Shown: one piece after another, positions 24,955 to 34,515 of the stretch
Numbering within the stretch: the first letter of the stretch is position 1
Layout: each line of letters opens with the position of its first letter
DNA from: an uncultured Lachnospiraceae bacterium
GTDB lineage: Bacteria > Bacillota > Clostridia > Lachnospirales > Lachnospiraceae
Direction: 5' to 3'
Length of the DNA: 64,000 bases
Assembly (NCBI GenBank): GCA_910589075.1
Contig: CAJUSK010000010.1
Location: 185,707 to 249,706 of the forward strand
Notes under the pieces: generated by a model
Told to the model about the DNA's origin: nothing
What the model saw: only the letters and a program-made list of their open reading frames with translations
Database searches by the model: none
Program-made: the position numbers and the translations under genes

Positions 24955-26437
24955 TTAGCTCCCCTCCTGTCGCAAGAATCATAATATTTTCCTGATTTGC
25001 TTCTTCTTTCATAAGCATACCTGTTACTCTGCCTTCATGTACTACCATCACCCGGTCCGACATACCCAGCACTTCGGGAAGTTCCGACGATACCATAATA
25101 ATCGCCACGCCTTTTTCTGCCAGATCATTGATAATACTGTATATCTCTTTTTTTGCACCGATATCCACACCTCTGGTTGGCTCATCCAGAATGAGGATTT
25201 TAGGCTCCGTATAGATCCATTTTGCAAAAACCACTTTCTGCTGGTTTCCACCACTCAGATTATTGCATTCATGCTGCGGACCAAAACATTTGATATGTAA
25301 TTCTTCTATACCGCGTTTGACAAGGCCGTCTTCCGATTCTTTTTTCAGGACTCCATAGCTGGAAATCCTGCCCAGATTGGCAATGGAAATATTTTTCATA
25401 ATGCTTTCTTCCAGCATCAGACCTTCCACTTTACGGTCTTCCGTAATAAAGCCGATTCCGTTCTTCATGGCTTCCTGGGGATTCCGGTTCACAATCTGTT
25501 TTCCGTTCAGATAGATTTCTCCGCTTACATGGGGCATATTTCCGAAAATAGCCTGCATAATCTCTGTTCTGCCGGCGCCCATCAGGCCCGATACCCCCAG
25601 TACCTCTCCGGCATGTACCTGAAAGGATACATTCTGAAATACACCCGGGCAGGTCAGTCCTTTGACCTCAAAAGCCACGTCGCCGATTTTTACATCCCGC
25701 ACCGGATAACGCTCTCCGATCTCCCGGCCGATCATCATCTTTACCACATCATTCATATCGGTCTTTTTGATCTCTTTTGTTCCAATATAGGAACCGTCCC
25801 GCAAAACCGTAATCCGGTCGCAGAGTTCAAAAATCTCTTCCATACGATGGGAAATATAGACGATGGATACCCCTTTTTCCCTGAGGGAGTTTACCACCTG
25901 GAACAGCACCGTAGTCTCACTCTGGGTCAGGGCCGCCGTAGGTTCATCCATAATAATGACCTGTGCGTCCACCATCAGCGCTTTGGCAATCTCAATCATC
26001 TGCTGCTGTCCTACAGACAATTCATTCATCCTCTGCCCCGGATCAATCTCCACCCCAAGGCGATCCAGAATCTTTTTCACTTCCTGGCGCATGGCCTTTT
26101 TGTCACATACGCCAAACCCCTTTTTTATTTCTTTTCCCAGGAACATATTCTCTTCTACTGTCAGGTCAAACAGTACATTCAACTCCTGGTGAATAAATAC
26201 AATACCGGCGCGTTCCGCCTCCTGCGGATTTTTGTAGCACACTTCCTGCCCGTCTACCAATACAGTGCCGGCATCTCTTGTGTAAACACCGGTGAGAATT
26301 TTCATCAGCGTGGATTTGCCCGCGCCGTTCTCGCCCATCAATGCATGGATTTCACCATGGTCCAACAGGAATCCGGCATCTTTCAGCACCGCATTGCCCC
26401 CAAAGGACTTGTCGATTCCCCGCATTTCAATTTGCAT
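24944..26437 (-). CDS. rbsA: Ribose ABC transporter ATP-binding protein, duplicated ATPase
   Basis: 497 residues with two ABC domains, as in all RbsA/MglA/XylG proteins. The first has Walker A GENGAGKST, signature LSVGQQQM and Walker B VIIMDEPT. The second has the usual degenerate P-loop (GLMGAGRTE), signature LSGGNQQK and ILILDEPTRGVD. One polypeptide therefore supplies both nucleotide-binding sites. AGGAGG lies 7 bases before the ATG. Between rbsD and rbsC in the operon. Confidence 0.96.
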   Translation of the reverse strand: MQIEMRGIDKSFGGNAVLKDAGFLLDHGEIHALMGENGAGKSTLMKILTGVYTRDAGTVLVDGQEVCYKNPQEAERAGIVFIHQELNVLFDLTVEENMFLGKEIKKGFGVCDKKAMRQEVKKILDRLGVEIDPGQRMNELSVGQQQMIEIAKALMVDAQVIIMDEPTAALTQSETTVLFQVVNSLREKGVSIVYISHRMEEIFELCDRITVLRDGSYIGTKEIKKTDMNDVVKMMIGREIGERYPVRDVKIGDVAFEVKGLTCPGVFQNVSFQVHAGEVLGVSGLMGAGRTEIMQAIFGNMPHVSGEIYLNGKQIVNRNPQEAMKNGIGFITEDRKVEGLMLEESIMKNISIANLGRISSYGVLKKESEDGLVKRGIEELHIKCFGPQHECNNLSGGNQQKVVFAKWIYTEPKILILDEPTRGVDIGAKKEIYSIINDLAEKGVAIIMVSSELPEVLGMSDRVMVVHEGRVTGMLMKEEANQENIMILATGGELNEQ

Positions 26438-26458
26438 ACGCCCGCCTCCTTTCCTGTT

Positions 26459-26884
26459 TTAGAAAATACAGCCTGACTGCAGGATGATATTGGCATATGG
26501 TGTCGTCTCCCCTGTACGAATCACCGCCCTGCATCCCTTTGTCATCTTTTTCAGTTTTGTATGGGATACAAATTCAATTTCAATTTTGAAACCCGTTTCG
26601 CAACCGGTTTCAAGACGCGTAAGAAACGATTTCAGTTCATCCAGAAGGGCCGGACTCTTCTCTTTCATCTCTTCGGCAAGATACACTTTCTCTATTTTCA
26701 TATCATCGGTCACTTCTTTCAGCACATCCATAAACGTCGGCTGTCCGAATCTGAGTGCCAAATCAATCCGCTGTGTCTCCTCCGGGATCGGCAGACCGCA
26801 GTCTCCAATGCAGATGCGGTCCGTATGTCCCATACAGGAGAGAACCTTTGAAATATCACTGTTTAAAATCCCGTGTTTTTTCAT
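26459..26884 (-). CDS. rbsD: D-ribose pyranase
   Basis: 141 residues from the ATG at 26884 (AGGAGG 12 bases upstream; a GTG twelve bases earlier would sit on the SD itself). Motifs MKKHGILN at the start, GHTDRICIGDCGLPIP with the catalytic His-Asp, and YANIILQSGCIF at the end are those of RbsD/FucU. It interconverts beta-pyranose and furanose forms of ribose to feed ribokinase. It lies between rbsK and rbsA. Confidence 0.95.
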   Translation of the reverse strand: MKKHGILNSDISKVLSCMGHTDRICIGDCGLPIPEETQRIDLALRFGQPTFMDVLKEVTDDMKIEKVYLAEEMKEKSPALLDELKSFLTRLETGCETGFKIEIEFVSHTKLKKMTKGCRAVIRTGETTPYANIILQSGCIF

Positions 26885-26908
26885 ATTGCCTCTCACCTCC
26901 TGTCCTTT

Positions 26909-27796
26909 TCAGGCTTTCAATTCATGTTCCACTTCTTCTGCGGAAGGCATTCCGCTCTGTGCCCCAAATTTTTCCGTGGAAAGGCTGGCTGCAGTATTTG
27001 CATAGGCAAGCGCCTTTTCCATGGAATCCCCTGCTGCTCTTCTGACTGCAAATGCGCCATTCAGTGTATCTCCTGCACCGGTGGTATCTGCGACCTTTGC
27101 CGGTCTGGCCGGAACGGTCAGGATTTCTCCGGACTTCAAACACGTGGACACACCTCTGGATCCCTGAGTGATAATCAGCTTTTCCGGATAGCCCTGCAAG
27201 ATCTCTTCCGTGGACTTTCCATCTCCGAAAATCAGTACCGCTTCATGCTCATTGGGGGTTAAGTAGGTTACCTTCTCCACAATCTCCACGGGTACTTCCG
27301 CTGCGGGCGCCGGGTTCAGTACGACCTGAATATCGTTCTGCGCACAGAAATCCACCACATAATGTACCGTATCCAGCGGAATCTCATGCTGCAATACAAC
27401 CATGTCAAAGGTCTTCAAAACCGGCTTGATTTCATCCACATACTCCCGGTCAACTTTTCCGTTGGCACCCGGAACGACGATAATCGTATTGTCATTTTCC
27501 GCCACCGTAATCATGGCAATCCCTGTGGGTACATCCTTTATCACTTTCACATGTTCTGTTTTTACCCCCACATCTTTCAGATTCTGAAGCAGTCTTTCTC
27601 CGTTGCTGTCGTCTCCCACACAGCCAAACATATCCACATCCGCTCCCAGTTTTGCCATGGCTACCGCCTGGTTGGCGCCTTTTCCTCCTGGTATATAGCT
27701 GATGCTTCCTCCGGCCAATGTCTCACCCTTTGCCGGAATCCGCTCTGCGGTTACAGTCATGTCCATATTGATGCTTCCTACTACTGCCAGCTTCAT
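26909..27796 (-). CDS. rbsK: Ribokinase
   Basis: 295 residues, PfkB family. N-terminal signature VGSINMDMTVTAERIP and GGKGANQAVAMAKLG; C-terminal signature DTTGAGDTLNGAFA with the catalytic Asp. It phosphorylates D-ribose to ribose 5-phosphate using ATP. Its ATG overlaps the rbsR stop by 4 bases (translational coupling), and AAGGAG lies within the end of rbsR. It is unusual only in lying at the front of the operon, before the transporter genes. Confidence 0.96.
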   Translation of the reverse strand: MKLAVVGSINMDMTVTAERIPAKGETLAGGSISYIPGGKGANQAVAMAKLGADVDMFGCVGDDSNGERLLQNLKDVGVKTEHVKVIKDVPTGIAMITVAENDNTIIVVPGANGKVDREYVDEIKPVLKTFDMVVLQHEIPLDTVHYVVDFCAQNDIQVVLNPAPAAEVPVEIVEKVTYLTPNEHEAVLIFGDGKSTEEILQGYPEKLIITQGSRGVSTCLKSGEILTVPARPAKVADTTGAGDTLNGAFAVRRAAGDSMEKALAYANTAASLSTEKFGAQSGMPSAEEVEHELKA

Positions 27797-28788
27797 TCCT
27801 GTTGCTCCTTTCTCCTTGTGGTCTGACGTTCTACAAGGGATACGTCAAATACATTTTCTTTTTGAAATGGCAGGCCCTCTCCATATCGAATAATGGTCTG
27901 GACTGCCAGTGTTCCCATTTTATCAATGGACTGAATAATGGTGGTCAGCTCCGGTGTAAACAGCCAACTGAGTTTAATATTGTCAAATCCGATGATCTGA
28001 ACATCTTCCGGGATTCTGTACCCCGCCTGGGACAATATTTTATAGGATGCAATGGCCACCATATCATTGCTGGCAATCACACCGTCCACCGCCGGATACT
28101 GCCGTATCAGTTCCCGTGCTGCTGCAAGTCCCGCTTCATAATCATAAAGGCAGTCGATGATCTGTTCTTGTATATGATTCTCTCTGCATGCAGCCTGGTA
28201 TCCTTCATACCGCCGTTTCCCACTGGATAAGTTCAGCGGGCCTCTCATACATACAATATTCTTACAGCCGCATGTAATCAGATGCTCCATGGCCATCTGT
28301 CCGCCCTTATAATGATCGGATTCCACATAGGCAATCTCGCCGCTGTCCGTAAGCTGACGGTCCAGTACGACAACCGGTATCTGGCAGTCTGCCAGCGCCA
28401 GGCCGGTTTCATCACTGTAGGTCACAATAATTACCCCGTCCGCCTTCATTCTGCCAAGCATCTGGATATTGAGCAGTTCCTTTTCCGTATTGTTATTGGA
28501 ATTACAGAGCAATATCTTATACCCGTTCCTGTATGCTTCTTCTTCCACCGCTTTTGCCAGTTCATTAAAAAAGGGGTTCTCTATGTTGGGAACAATTACG
28601 CCAATGATTTTGGACGACTGTTTAAACAGTGCCCTGGCCAGTTCGTTTGGTTTGAAACCCGTTTCTTGAATCGCGGCAAGAACCTTTTGCTTTTTATCTT
28701 CTTCTACATGTGCAGTACCATTCATGACTCGTGATACAGTGGAAGGAGAAACGCCTGCCAGCCTTGCTACATCCCTGATGCCTGCCAT
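27793..28788 (-). CDS. rbsR: LacI-family repressor of the ribose operon
   Basis: 331 residues. Helix-turn-helix IRDVARLAGVSPSTVSRVMN, hinge KPNELARALF, and a periplasmic-binding-like effector domain with IGVIVPNIENPFF and VIASNDMVAI. It is the first gene of the rbs operon and so is autoregulated. The perfect palindrome TGAAACGCGTTTCA (28813-28826), the expected LacI/RbsR operator form, lies 25 bases before its start codon, downstream of the promoter. GGAGG precedes the ATG. The effector is expected to be ribose or ribose phosphate. Confidence 0.94.
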   Translation of the reverse strand: MAGIRDVARLAGVSPSTVSRVMNGTAHVEEDKKQKVLAAIQETGFKPNELARALFKQSSKIIGVIVPNIENPFFNELAKAVEEEAYRNGYKILLCNSNNNTEKELLNIQMLGRMKADGVIIVTYSDETGLALADCQIPVVVLDRQLTDSGEIAYVESDHYKGGQMAMEHLITCGCKNIVCMRGPLNLSSGKRRYEGYQAACRENHIQEQIIDCLYDYEAGLAAARELIRQYPAVDGVIASNDMVAIASYKILSQAGYRIPEDVQIIGFDNIKLSWLFTPELTTIIQSIDKMGTLAVQTIIRYGEGLPFQKENVFDVSLVERQTTRRKEQQE

Positions 28789-28800
28789 TTATGTTTCCTC

Positions 28801-28866
28801 CGTTTCAAGTTGTGAAACGCGTTTCATCTATGTGTTTATTGTATAGAATAGATATATACTTGTCAA
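28801..28866 (-). promoter_or_regulatory. rbs operon promoter with overlapping RbsR operators
   Basis: On the minus strand TTGACA (28861-28866), 17-base spacer, TACAAT (28838-28843). Just downstream is the perfect operator TGAAACGCGTTTCA (28813-28826). A further half-site, so that CGTTTCA and TGAAACG flank a 5-base centre at 28801-28819, touches the ribosome binding site, so three half-sites overlap in a row. Confidence 0.85.
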
Positions 28867-29061
28867 TCCCCTTTTTATTCTTCATCACTTTTAACAAATA
28901 CTCATTTTTATTTTTGTGCATATTAACAAGCATTTTTTTCGTTACACATGGTTTTGTCAAATTCTGTATATTTTTGACAGGATTACGATTAGTAAAAATA
29001 TTTATTAATTTTCTTACTCCATTATGATCTATGCTATGTTAGAATAAACAGGTGATGGATC

Positions 29062-29301
29062 ATGAACTATAGACTCAGAATACGTGATTTACGAGAGGAT
29101 CACGACAAAACACAACAGAATATAGCAGACATCCTGGGAACTTCTCAAACTATGTATGCCCGCTATGAACGAGGTGCCACTGAACTCCCAGTCCGCCATC
29201 TTATCCGTCTGGCCTGCTATTATAATGTGAGTATGGAATATATTGTGGGGTTGACAGATACCAAAACCCCTTTGTCGAAAAACAACAAAAAACCTACATA
29301 A
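29062..29301 (+). CDS. Small XRE-type helix-turn-helix regulator
   Basis: 79 residues, one of few plus-strand genes. It is essentially a lone HTH_3 domain: LRIRDLREDHDKTQQNIADILGTSQTMYARYERGATELPVRHLIRLACYYNVSMEYIVGL, with a short polar tail. AGGTGA lies upstream of the ATG. It sits in AT-rich DNA between the divergent rbs promoter and convergent guaB, followed by a perfect palindromic repeat. Such single-domain Cro/C1-like proteins regulate phage, toxin-antitoxin or stress genes; its target is unknown. Confidence 0.88.
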   Translation: MNYRLRIRDLREDHDKTQQNIADILGTSQTMYARYERGATELPVRHLIRLACYYNVSMEYIVGLTDTKTPLSKNNKKPT

Positions 29302-29406
29302 ACGATCCGAATACAGGAAAATACAGACTTCCACATTCCAGCTTCTTCATATATCTGCAAGGGGCAGATTCTATTTGTCTGCTTATCATTCCTGAAACAG
29401 CAGGGA

Positions 29407-29448
29407 CAACAACAGAAAGCACGCAAAGCGTGCTTTCTGTTATCATGT
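29407..29448 (+). repeat. Palindromic repeat copy, perfect stem
   Basis: ACAGAAAGCACGC-AAA-GCGTGCTTTCTGT is an uninterrupted 13-bp stem with a 3-base loop, between the converging xre and guaB genes. It may serve as a bidirectional terminator. Confidence 0.85.
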
Positions 29449-29460
29449 AAACAACCAATT

Positions 29461-30915
29461 TTATTCGTCAACACTGTAATTGGGAGCTTCCTTTGTAATA
29501 TGAATATCATGGGGATGGCTTTCCTTCAAAGCTGCGGCAGATATTTTTACAAATTTCCCATGTTCCTTGAGTTCTTCAATGTTGAATGTCCCACAATAGC
29601 CCATACCGGAACGCAGGCCTCCCATAAGCTGGAATACGGTATCTTCCACGGTCCCCTTATAAGCCACACGGCCTTCCACGCCTTCCGGCACCAGTTTTCT
29701 CGCATCAGACTGGAAATACCGGTCCTTGCTGCCATTCTCCATTGCCGCAATAGAACCCATACCACGATACACTTTATACTTCCTGCCCTGGAACAGTTCG
29801 AATGTTCCGGGACTTTCATCACAGCCCGCAAAGATACTGCCCATCATACACACATTACCGCCGGCAGCAATGGCCTTTGTCATATCACCGGAATATTTAA
29901 TACCGCCATCGGCAATAATGGGAATACCATACTCTTTTGCCACCTGATAGGAGTCCATAATCGCCGTTACCTGTGGCACACCAATGCCGGCCACCACACG
30001 GGTCGTACAGATTGAGCCGGGACCGATGCCCACCTTCACTGCATCTGCGCCTGCTTCTATCAGAGCCTTTGTCCCCTCTCCCGTTGCCACATTGCCCGCA
30101 ATCACCTGCAGGTCAGGATATGCCTCCCGGATCATCCGCAGACACCGCAGCACATTTTCGGAATGCCCATGAGCGCTGTCCAGCACAATCACATCCACCT
30201 TGGCGTCCACCAGCGCAGCAACCCGATCCAGCACATTGGCCGTAATACCCACACCTGCGCCGCACAGCAGCCGGCCCTGTTCATCTTTTGCCGCCAGTGG
30301 ATATTTGATCGTCTTTTCTATATCCTTAATGGTAATCAGGCCTTTTAAGTTAAAATCCCCGTCTACAATGGGAAGTTTCTCTTTTCTGGCCTGTCCCAGT
30401 ATCTTCTTGGCTTCCTCCAGCGTAATGCCTTCCCTTGCGGTGATGAGCCCTTCGGACGTCATACATTCCTTAATCAGCTTTGTATAGTCCGTCTCAAACT
30501 TCAGGTCACGGTTGGTTATAATACCCACCAGCTTTTTCCCCTCGGTAATGGGCACACCGGAAATCCGGAACTTACCCATCAGTGTATCTGCATCCGCCAG
30601 CGTATGCTCAGGAGTCAATGAAAATGGATCCGTAATTACACCGTTTTCAGAACGTTTTACCTTGTCCACTTCCTCTGCCTGTGCTTCAATCGACATATTC
30701 TTATGGATGATTCCAATGCCCCCCTGCCTTGCCATGGCAATCGCCATGCGGTGCTCTGTAACCGTATCCATGCCTGCACTCATCATCGGAATATTCAAAC
30801 GGATCTTCTTCGTCAGCCACGTGGATAAATCCACCTGATTCGGAATGACCTGCGAATAACCCGGAACAAGTAATACATCATCAAATGTAATGCCTTCACC
30901 AATTATCTGACCCAT
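29461..30915 (-). CDS. guaB: Inosine-5'-monophosphate dehydrogenase
   Basis: 484 residues. Catalytic barrel split by two CBS domains (about residues 92-205). N-terminal TFDDVLLVPGYS, CBS segments FRISGVPITEGKKLVGIITNRD and KLPIVDGDFNLKGLITIKD, catalytic loop GPGSICTTR with the active Cys, flap region RYFQ and the monovalent-cation site. It converts IMP to XMP with NAD+, the committed step of guanine nucleotide synthesis. AGGAGG precedes the ATG. It has its own promoter, which overlaps the end of the neighbouring gene. Confidence 0.97.
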   Translation of the reverse strand: MGQIIGEGITFDDVLLVPGYSQVIPNQVDLSTWLTKKIRLNIPMMSAGMDTVTEHRMAIAMARQGGIGIIHKNMSIEAQAEEVDKVKRSENGVITDPFSLTPEHTLADADTLMGKFRISGVPITEGKKLVGIITNRDLKFETDYTKLIKECMTSEGLITAREGITLEEAKKILGQARKEKLPIVDGDFNLKGLITIKDIEKTIKYPLAAKDEQGRLLCGAGVGITANVLDRVAALVDAKVDVIVLDSAHGHSENVLRCLRMIREAYPDLQVIAGNVATGEGTKALIEAGADAVKVGIGPGSICTTRVVAGIGVPQVTAIMDSYQVAKEYGIPIIADGGIKYSGDMTKAIAAGGNVCMMGSIFAGCDESPGTFELFQGRKYKVYRGMGSIAAMENGSKDRYFQSDARKLVPEGVEGRVAYKGTVEDTVFQLMGGLRSGMGYCGTFNIEELKEHGKFVKISAAALKESHPHDIHITKEAPNYSVDE

Positions 30916-30949
30916 GTCTTATCCTCCTGTCATACGATATATTTTGAAA

Positions 30950-30979
30950 AGTTTATCAGACCGGGCAGGTCTTTGTCAA
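30950..30979 (-). promoter_or_regulatory. Promoter of guaB
   Basis: TTGACA (30974-30979) and TAAACT (30950-30955), 18-base spacing, minus strand. The -35 hexamer overlaps the stop codon of the 30976-31461 gene. The spacer contains the palindrome AGACC-N5-GGTCT, a possible operator. Confidence 0.7.
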
Positions 30980-31461
30980 TGCAAAAATAATTTCCCCGGC
31001 GCAGCGCCATGCAATGCCTGTACCAGCCCTTCGTCTGCATCCAGTACAACCTTGATCTGTCCTTCATAATAGAATACATACTTCTTCCTGCCGCTCCGGC
31101 TGCTGTAATCCTTCACCGTACAATTCCTGTTGCGGAAACCGTCCAGATGATAAGAATCCTCCGGCGCACCGATTTCTATTTTGTCAACCAGATAATCAGC
31201 CTCGGACTTTCTCCTGCTCCGGGCCATAATCCGGTCTACGGTCAGTTCCCTGCATACATAGCTGTATTCAAACTCAATCCACTCCTGCAGATAAAAGAAA
31301 TATGCGCCTGCTCCAAACAGCAGCGCCCCGGCCAGAAAGAAAACCGTATAGGGTACCAAAATCAGGGAAAATACAGACAGAATCCCGCACACGATTTTCA
31401 GCACAGCCGCCGCCATATTACGCTTTCTTGCCACCAATACTTCCAAAAATGTCTGATCCAT
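30976..31461 (-). CDS. Membrane protein (DUF6106-like)
   Basis: 161 residues from the ATG at 31461, with AGGTGG 8 bases upstream. The start MDQTFLEVLVARKRN is followed by two hydrophobic helices (VLKIVCGILSVFSLILV and VFFLAGALLFGAGAYFFYL) and then a soluble beta-rich domain (FEYSYVCRELTVDRIMARSRRKS, DRIMA/VDKIEIGAPEDSYHLDGF) reaching the C-terminus. The pattern matches the Lachnospiraceae family I recall as DUF6106. Function unknown. It lies between gatB and guaB on the same strand. Confidence 0.78.
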   Translation of the reverse strand: MDQTFLEVLVARKRNMAAAVLKIVCGILSVFSLILVPYTVFFLAGALLFGAGAYFFYLQEWIEFEYSYVCRELTVDRIMARSRRKSEADYLVDKIEIGAPEDSYHLDGFRNRNCTVKDYSSRSGRKKYVFYYEGQIKVVLDADEGLVQALHGAAPGKLFLH

Positions 31462-31596
31462 TTTATGCCACCTTTCGCCGTTTCGTTGCAGCATATGCCT
31501 GCCCTCTCCCATGCCATAATTCCAGGCAGGCATACGCCATGTCCCGTTTCTTTCTATGATAGTACAAAATGATGCCGGATTCAATCACATTCCCAC

Positions 31597-33033
31597 TCAA
31601 ACCAGCATTTCCCGCAGCATTTGATTTACCTGTGCCGGATCGGCTTTTCCTTTCATGGCTTTCATGGTCTGCCCCACAAGAAAGCCCAGGGCTTTTTCTT
31701 TGCCGCCCAGGTAATCCTCCACGGATTTGGGATTTTCTGCAATGACTTTCCGTAATACTTCCGTCAGCCCGCCGGTGTCATTTACAATCAGCAGGCCCCG
31801 CTCCCTGGCACAGTCCGCCGGGTCTGTATCGGTGTCAAACATGACCTCAAAAATCTCCTTTGCCGAACTGCCGTTGATTTCTCCGGCTTCTCTCATCACA
31901 ATCAATTTGGCCAGGTGGGCGGGGGAAATCAACATATCCTCCGGATCTCTGCCCCGTTCTTTTAAAAGGCGCATGCCTTCCCCCATCAGCCAGTTAGATA
32001 CTTTTTTCGGTTGATTGCAGAGGGCTGTGGTTTCTTCAAACAGCATTGCCATCTGACGGGAATCAGTCAAAATTTCAATATCATAATCGGGAATCTGATA
32101 TTCCTCCCGATACCGCTGAATCTTTTCCGTCCGCATTTCCGGCAAGGCGGCTTTTCGTTCCTCCAGCCATGCTTCACTGATACGGATGGGAACGAGATCG
32201 GGGTCCGGGAAATACCGGTAGTCCCGGGCGTCCTCTTTCGAGCGCATGGCATAAGAACATCCCTTTGCATCGTCCCATCTCCTTGTTTCCTGTACCACCA
32301 CAGCGCCGGATGTAAGAAGGTCAATCTGACGGTCCCGCTCGCCTGCAATGGCTCTTGTAATCGCTTTAAAGGAATTTAAATTTTTCATTTCCGTCCGGAC
32401 ACCCGGCTCCGCCCCCGGTTCCCTTACAGACAGATTTACATCCACCCGCATGGAACCTTCCTGCAGTTTGCAGTCAGAGGCGCCCAAATACCGGATCATC
32501 AAACGCAGTTTCTCCAGATAGGCAATTACCTCTTCGGCGCTTCTCATATCCGGCTCAGATACAATTTCAATCAGCGGCACGCCGGACCGGTTATAATCCA
32601 CCAGGGTACAGTCCTCCCATTCATCATGGATCAGTTTGCCCGCATCCTCCTCCATATGGATTTCATGAATGCCAATCCGTTTCGTTCCTTCCGGCATTTC
32701 GATTTCCACCCAGCCGTTTCGGCATATGGGCAGATAGAGCTGGGAAATCTGATAGTTCTGCGGATTATCCGGATAAAAATAGTTTTTCCTGTCAAATTTA
32801 CAGTACCTGGTAATCTCACAGTTTGTGGCCAGTCCCACAGAAACCGCATATTCCAGCACTTTTCGATTCAATACCGGAAGCGAACCTGGCATACCCGTAC
32901 AAACCGGGCAGGTATGGGTGTTGGGCACTCCGCCAAAGGCGGTGGAACAGCCGCAGAAAATCTTTGTCTTTGTGGCAAGCTCCACATGCACTTCCAGTCC
33001 GATGACTGATTCATATTGTTTTTCTTTTCCCAT
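31597..33033 (-). CDS. gatB: Asp-tRNA(Asn)/Glu-tRNA(Gln) amidotransferase subunit B
   Basis: 478 residues. Motifs: YESVIGLEVHVELATKTKIFCGCS, kinase-like catalytic region with NYFYPDNPQNYQISQ, HMEEDAGKLIHD, YNRSGVPLIEIVSEPD, and the C-terminal helical YqeY-like domain that recognises the tRNA. With GatA and GatC it phosphorylates misacylated Glu-tRNA(Gln) or Asp-tRNA(Asn) and converts it to the amide. The ATG follows the gatA stop with no gap. Last gene of aspS-gatC-gatA-gatB. Confidence 0.97.
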   Translation of the reverse strand: MGKEKQYESVIGLEVHVELATKTKIFCGCSTAFGGVPNTHTCPVCTGMPGSLPVLNRKVLEYAVSVGLATNCEITRYCKFDRKNYFYPDNPQNYQISQLYLPICRNGWVEIEMPEGTKRIGIHEIHMEEDAGKLIHDEWEDCTLVDYNRSGVPLIEIVSEPDMRSAEEVIAYLEKLRLMIRYLGASDCKLQEGSMRVDVNLSVREPGAEPGVRTEMKNLNSFKAITRAIAGERDRQIDLLTSGAVVVQETRRWDDAKGCSYAMRSKEDARDYRYFPDPDLVPIRISEAWLEERKAALPEMRTEKIQRYREEYQIPDYDIEILTDSRQMAMLFEETTALCNQPKKVSNWLMGEGMRLLKERGRDPEDMLISPAHLAKLIVMREAGEINGSSAKEIFEVMFDTDTDPADCARERGLLIVNDTGGLTEVLRKVIAENPKSVEDYLGGKEKALGFLVGQTMKAMKGKADPAQVNQMLREMLV

Positions 33034-34503
33034 TTATTTTCCCTCCCCGCATACCCCAAAAGGGCCCTGGCCGCCTGCCTGTTCATACGCAAATGCGGCC
33101 CGGAACAGTTTCTTTTCCGCAAAACAGTTCCCGATCAGCTGCATCCCAATGGGAAGCCCCTCTGCGTCCATGCCACAGGGCACCGTGATCCCCGGCAGAC
33201 CGGCCAGATTTACAGAAACCGTATAAATATCGCTCAGATACATGGAAATGGGATCCGCCAGGCTCTCGCCCAGGCGCGGCGCCGTGGTGGGGGCCGCCGG
33301 GCTCAGGATTATATCATATGTTTCAAAAGCCCGGTCAAACGCCTGCTTAATCAATGCCTTTACCCGCAGTGCCTTCAAATAATACGCATCATAATAACCG
33401 GAACTGAGCACAAAACAGCCCAGCATAATCCGTCTCTTTACTTCTTCCCCAAACCCTTCTGAACGGGTTTTTTTGTACATTTTATGCAAACCTTCCCGCT
33501 CGCCGGCCCGGAAACCATATTTGATGCCGTCAAACCGTTCCAGATTGGAACTGGCCTCTGCCGCGGCAATGGTATAATAAGCGGGAATGGCATATTCCAC
33601 CAGGCTTAAATCAAATTCTTCCACAACGGCCCCCTGGCTTTTCAGTACATCCGCCGCTTTCAGCACACTGTTTCCCACATCTGCCGAAAGTCCTTCCGTA
33701 AAATAGTCCCTGGGAATACCAATCCGCATTCCCTTCACATCCTTCTGCAAGGCTTTGGTAAAATCCATATCCATTCGGGCTATGGAGGTGGAATCCTGTT
33801 TGTCATGGGAAGCAATGCATTCCAGCAAAGCAGCACAGTCCGTTACGTCCCTGCACAGCGGCCCGATCTGATCCAGCGACGAACCATAGGCAATGAGGCC
33901 ATAACGGGATACCGTACCATATGTGGGTTTCATACCCACCACGCCACAATAGGAGGCAGGCTGCCGGATGGAACCCCCGGTATCTGATCCCAGGGCCATA
34001 AAGCATTCGCCTGCAGCCACTGCTGCCGCAGACCCACCGGAAGATCCGCCCGGCACATGCCGTTCGTTCCACGGATTTTTCGTCGGCCCAAAAGCGGATG
34101 TTTCCGTCGTTGAACCCATGGCAAATTCATCCATATTGGTCTTGCCAATGATCACTGCGCCTGCCTGTGTCAGGCGATGTACCGCCTGCGCCGAATAGTG
34201 GGGAACAAACTGTTGCAGGATTTTGGACGCACAGGTGGTAAGCATTCCCTCTGTGCACAGATTGTCTTTGACAGCAACGGGAACCCCCGCCAAAGGCCCT
34301 GTCAATATTCCCGCATCAATTTTGCGCTGTACTTCCTCCGCCCTCTGAAAAGCGCCTTCCCGATCCACTGTAATATAACAGTTCAGGCTTTCTTCTCTCC
34401 TGTCCATCACATCGAAAACCGCCTGCATCGCATCCATGGCAGTCATCCGCTTCTCCCGGATTTCCCTGCCCAGTTCCATGGCTGTCATTTCCACTGGTTT
34501 CAT
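33034..34503 (-). CDS. gatA: Asp-tRNA(Asn)/Glu-tRNA(Gln) amidotransferase subunit A
   Basis: 489 residues of the amidase-signature family. VAVKDNLCTEGMLTTCASKIL carries the catalytic Lys, and GGSSGGSAAAVAAGE with GSDTGGSIRQPASYCGVVG carries the Ser-Ser triad. It hydrolyses glutamine to supply ammonia through a channel to GatB. AGGAGG precedes the ATG at 34503. Between gatC and gatB. Confidence 0.97.
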   Translation of the reverse strand: MKPVEMTAMELGREIREKRMTAMDAMQAVFDVMDRREESLNCYITVDREGAFQRAEEVQRKIDAGILTGPLAGVPVAVKDNLCTEGMLTTCASKILQQFVPHYSAQAVHRLTQAGAVIIGKTNMDEFAMGSTTETSAFGPTKNPWNERHVPGGSSGGSAAAVAAGECFMALGSDTGGSIRQPASYCGVVGMKPTYGTVSRYGLIAYGSSLDQIGPLCRDVTDCAALLECIASHDKQDSTSIARMDMDFTKALQKDVKGMRIGIPRDYFTEGLSADVGNSVLKAADVLKSQGAVVEEFDLSLVEYAIPAYYTIAAAEASSNLERFDGIKYGFRAGEREGLHKMYKKTRSEGFGEEVKRRIMLGCFVLSSGYYDAYYLKALRVKALIKQAFDRAFETYDIILSPAAPTTAPRLGESLADPISMYLSDIYTVSVNLAGLPGITVPCGMDAEGLPIGMQLIGNCFAEKKLFRAAFAYEQAGGQGPFGVCGEGK

Positions 34504-34515
34504 GAAGCATCCCTC

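Noticed and set aside
28791..29027. Plus-strand 78-codon open frame in AT-rich DNA
   Set aside because: No ribosome binding site, Phe/Ile/Leu-dominated composition caused by AT-rich DNA, and overlap with the rbs promoter region.
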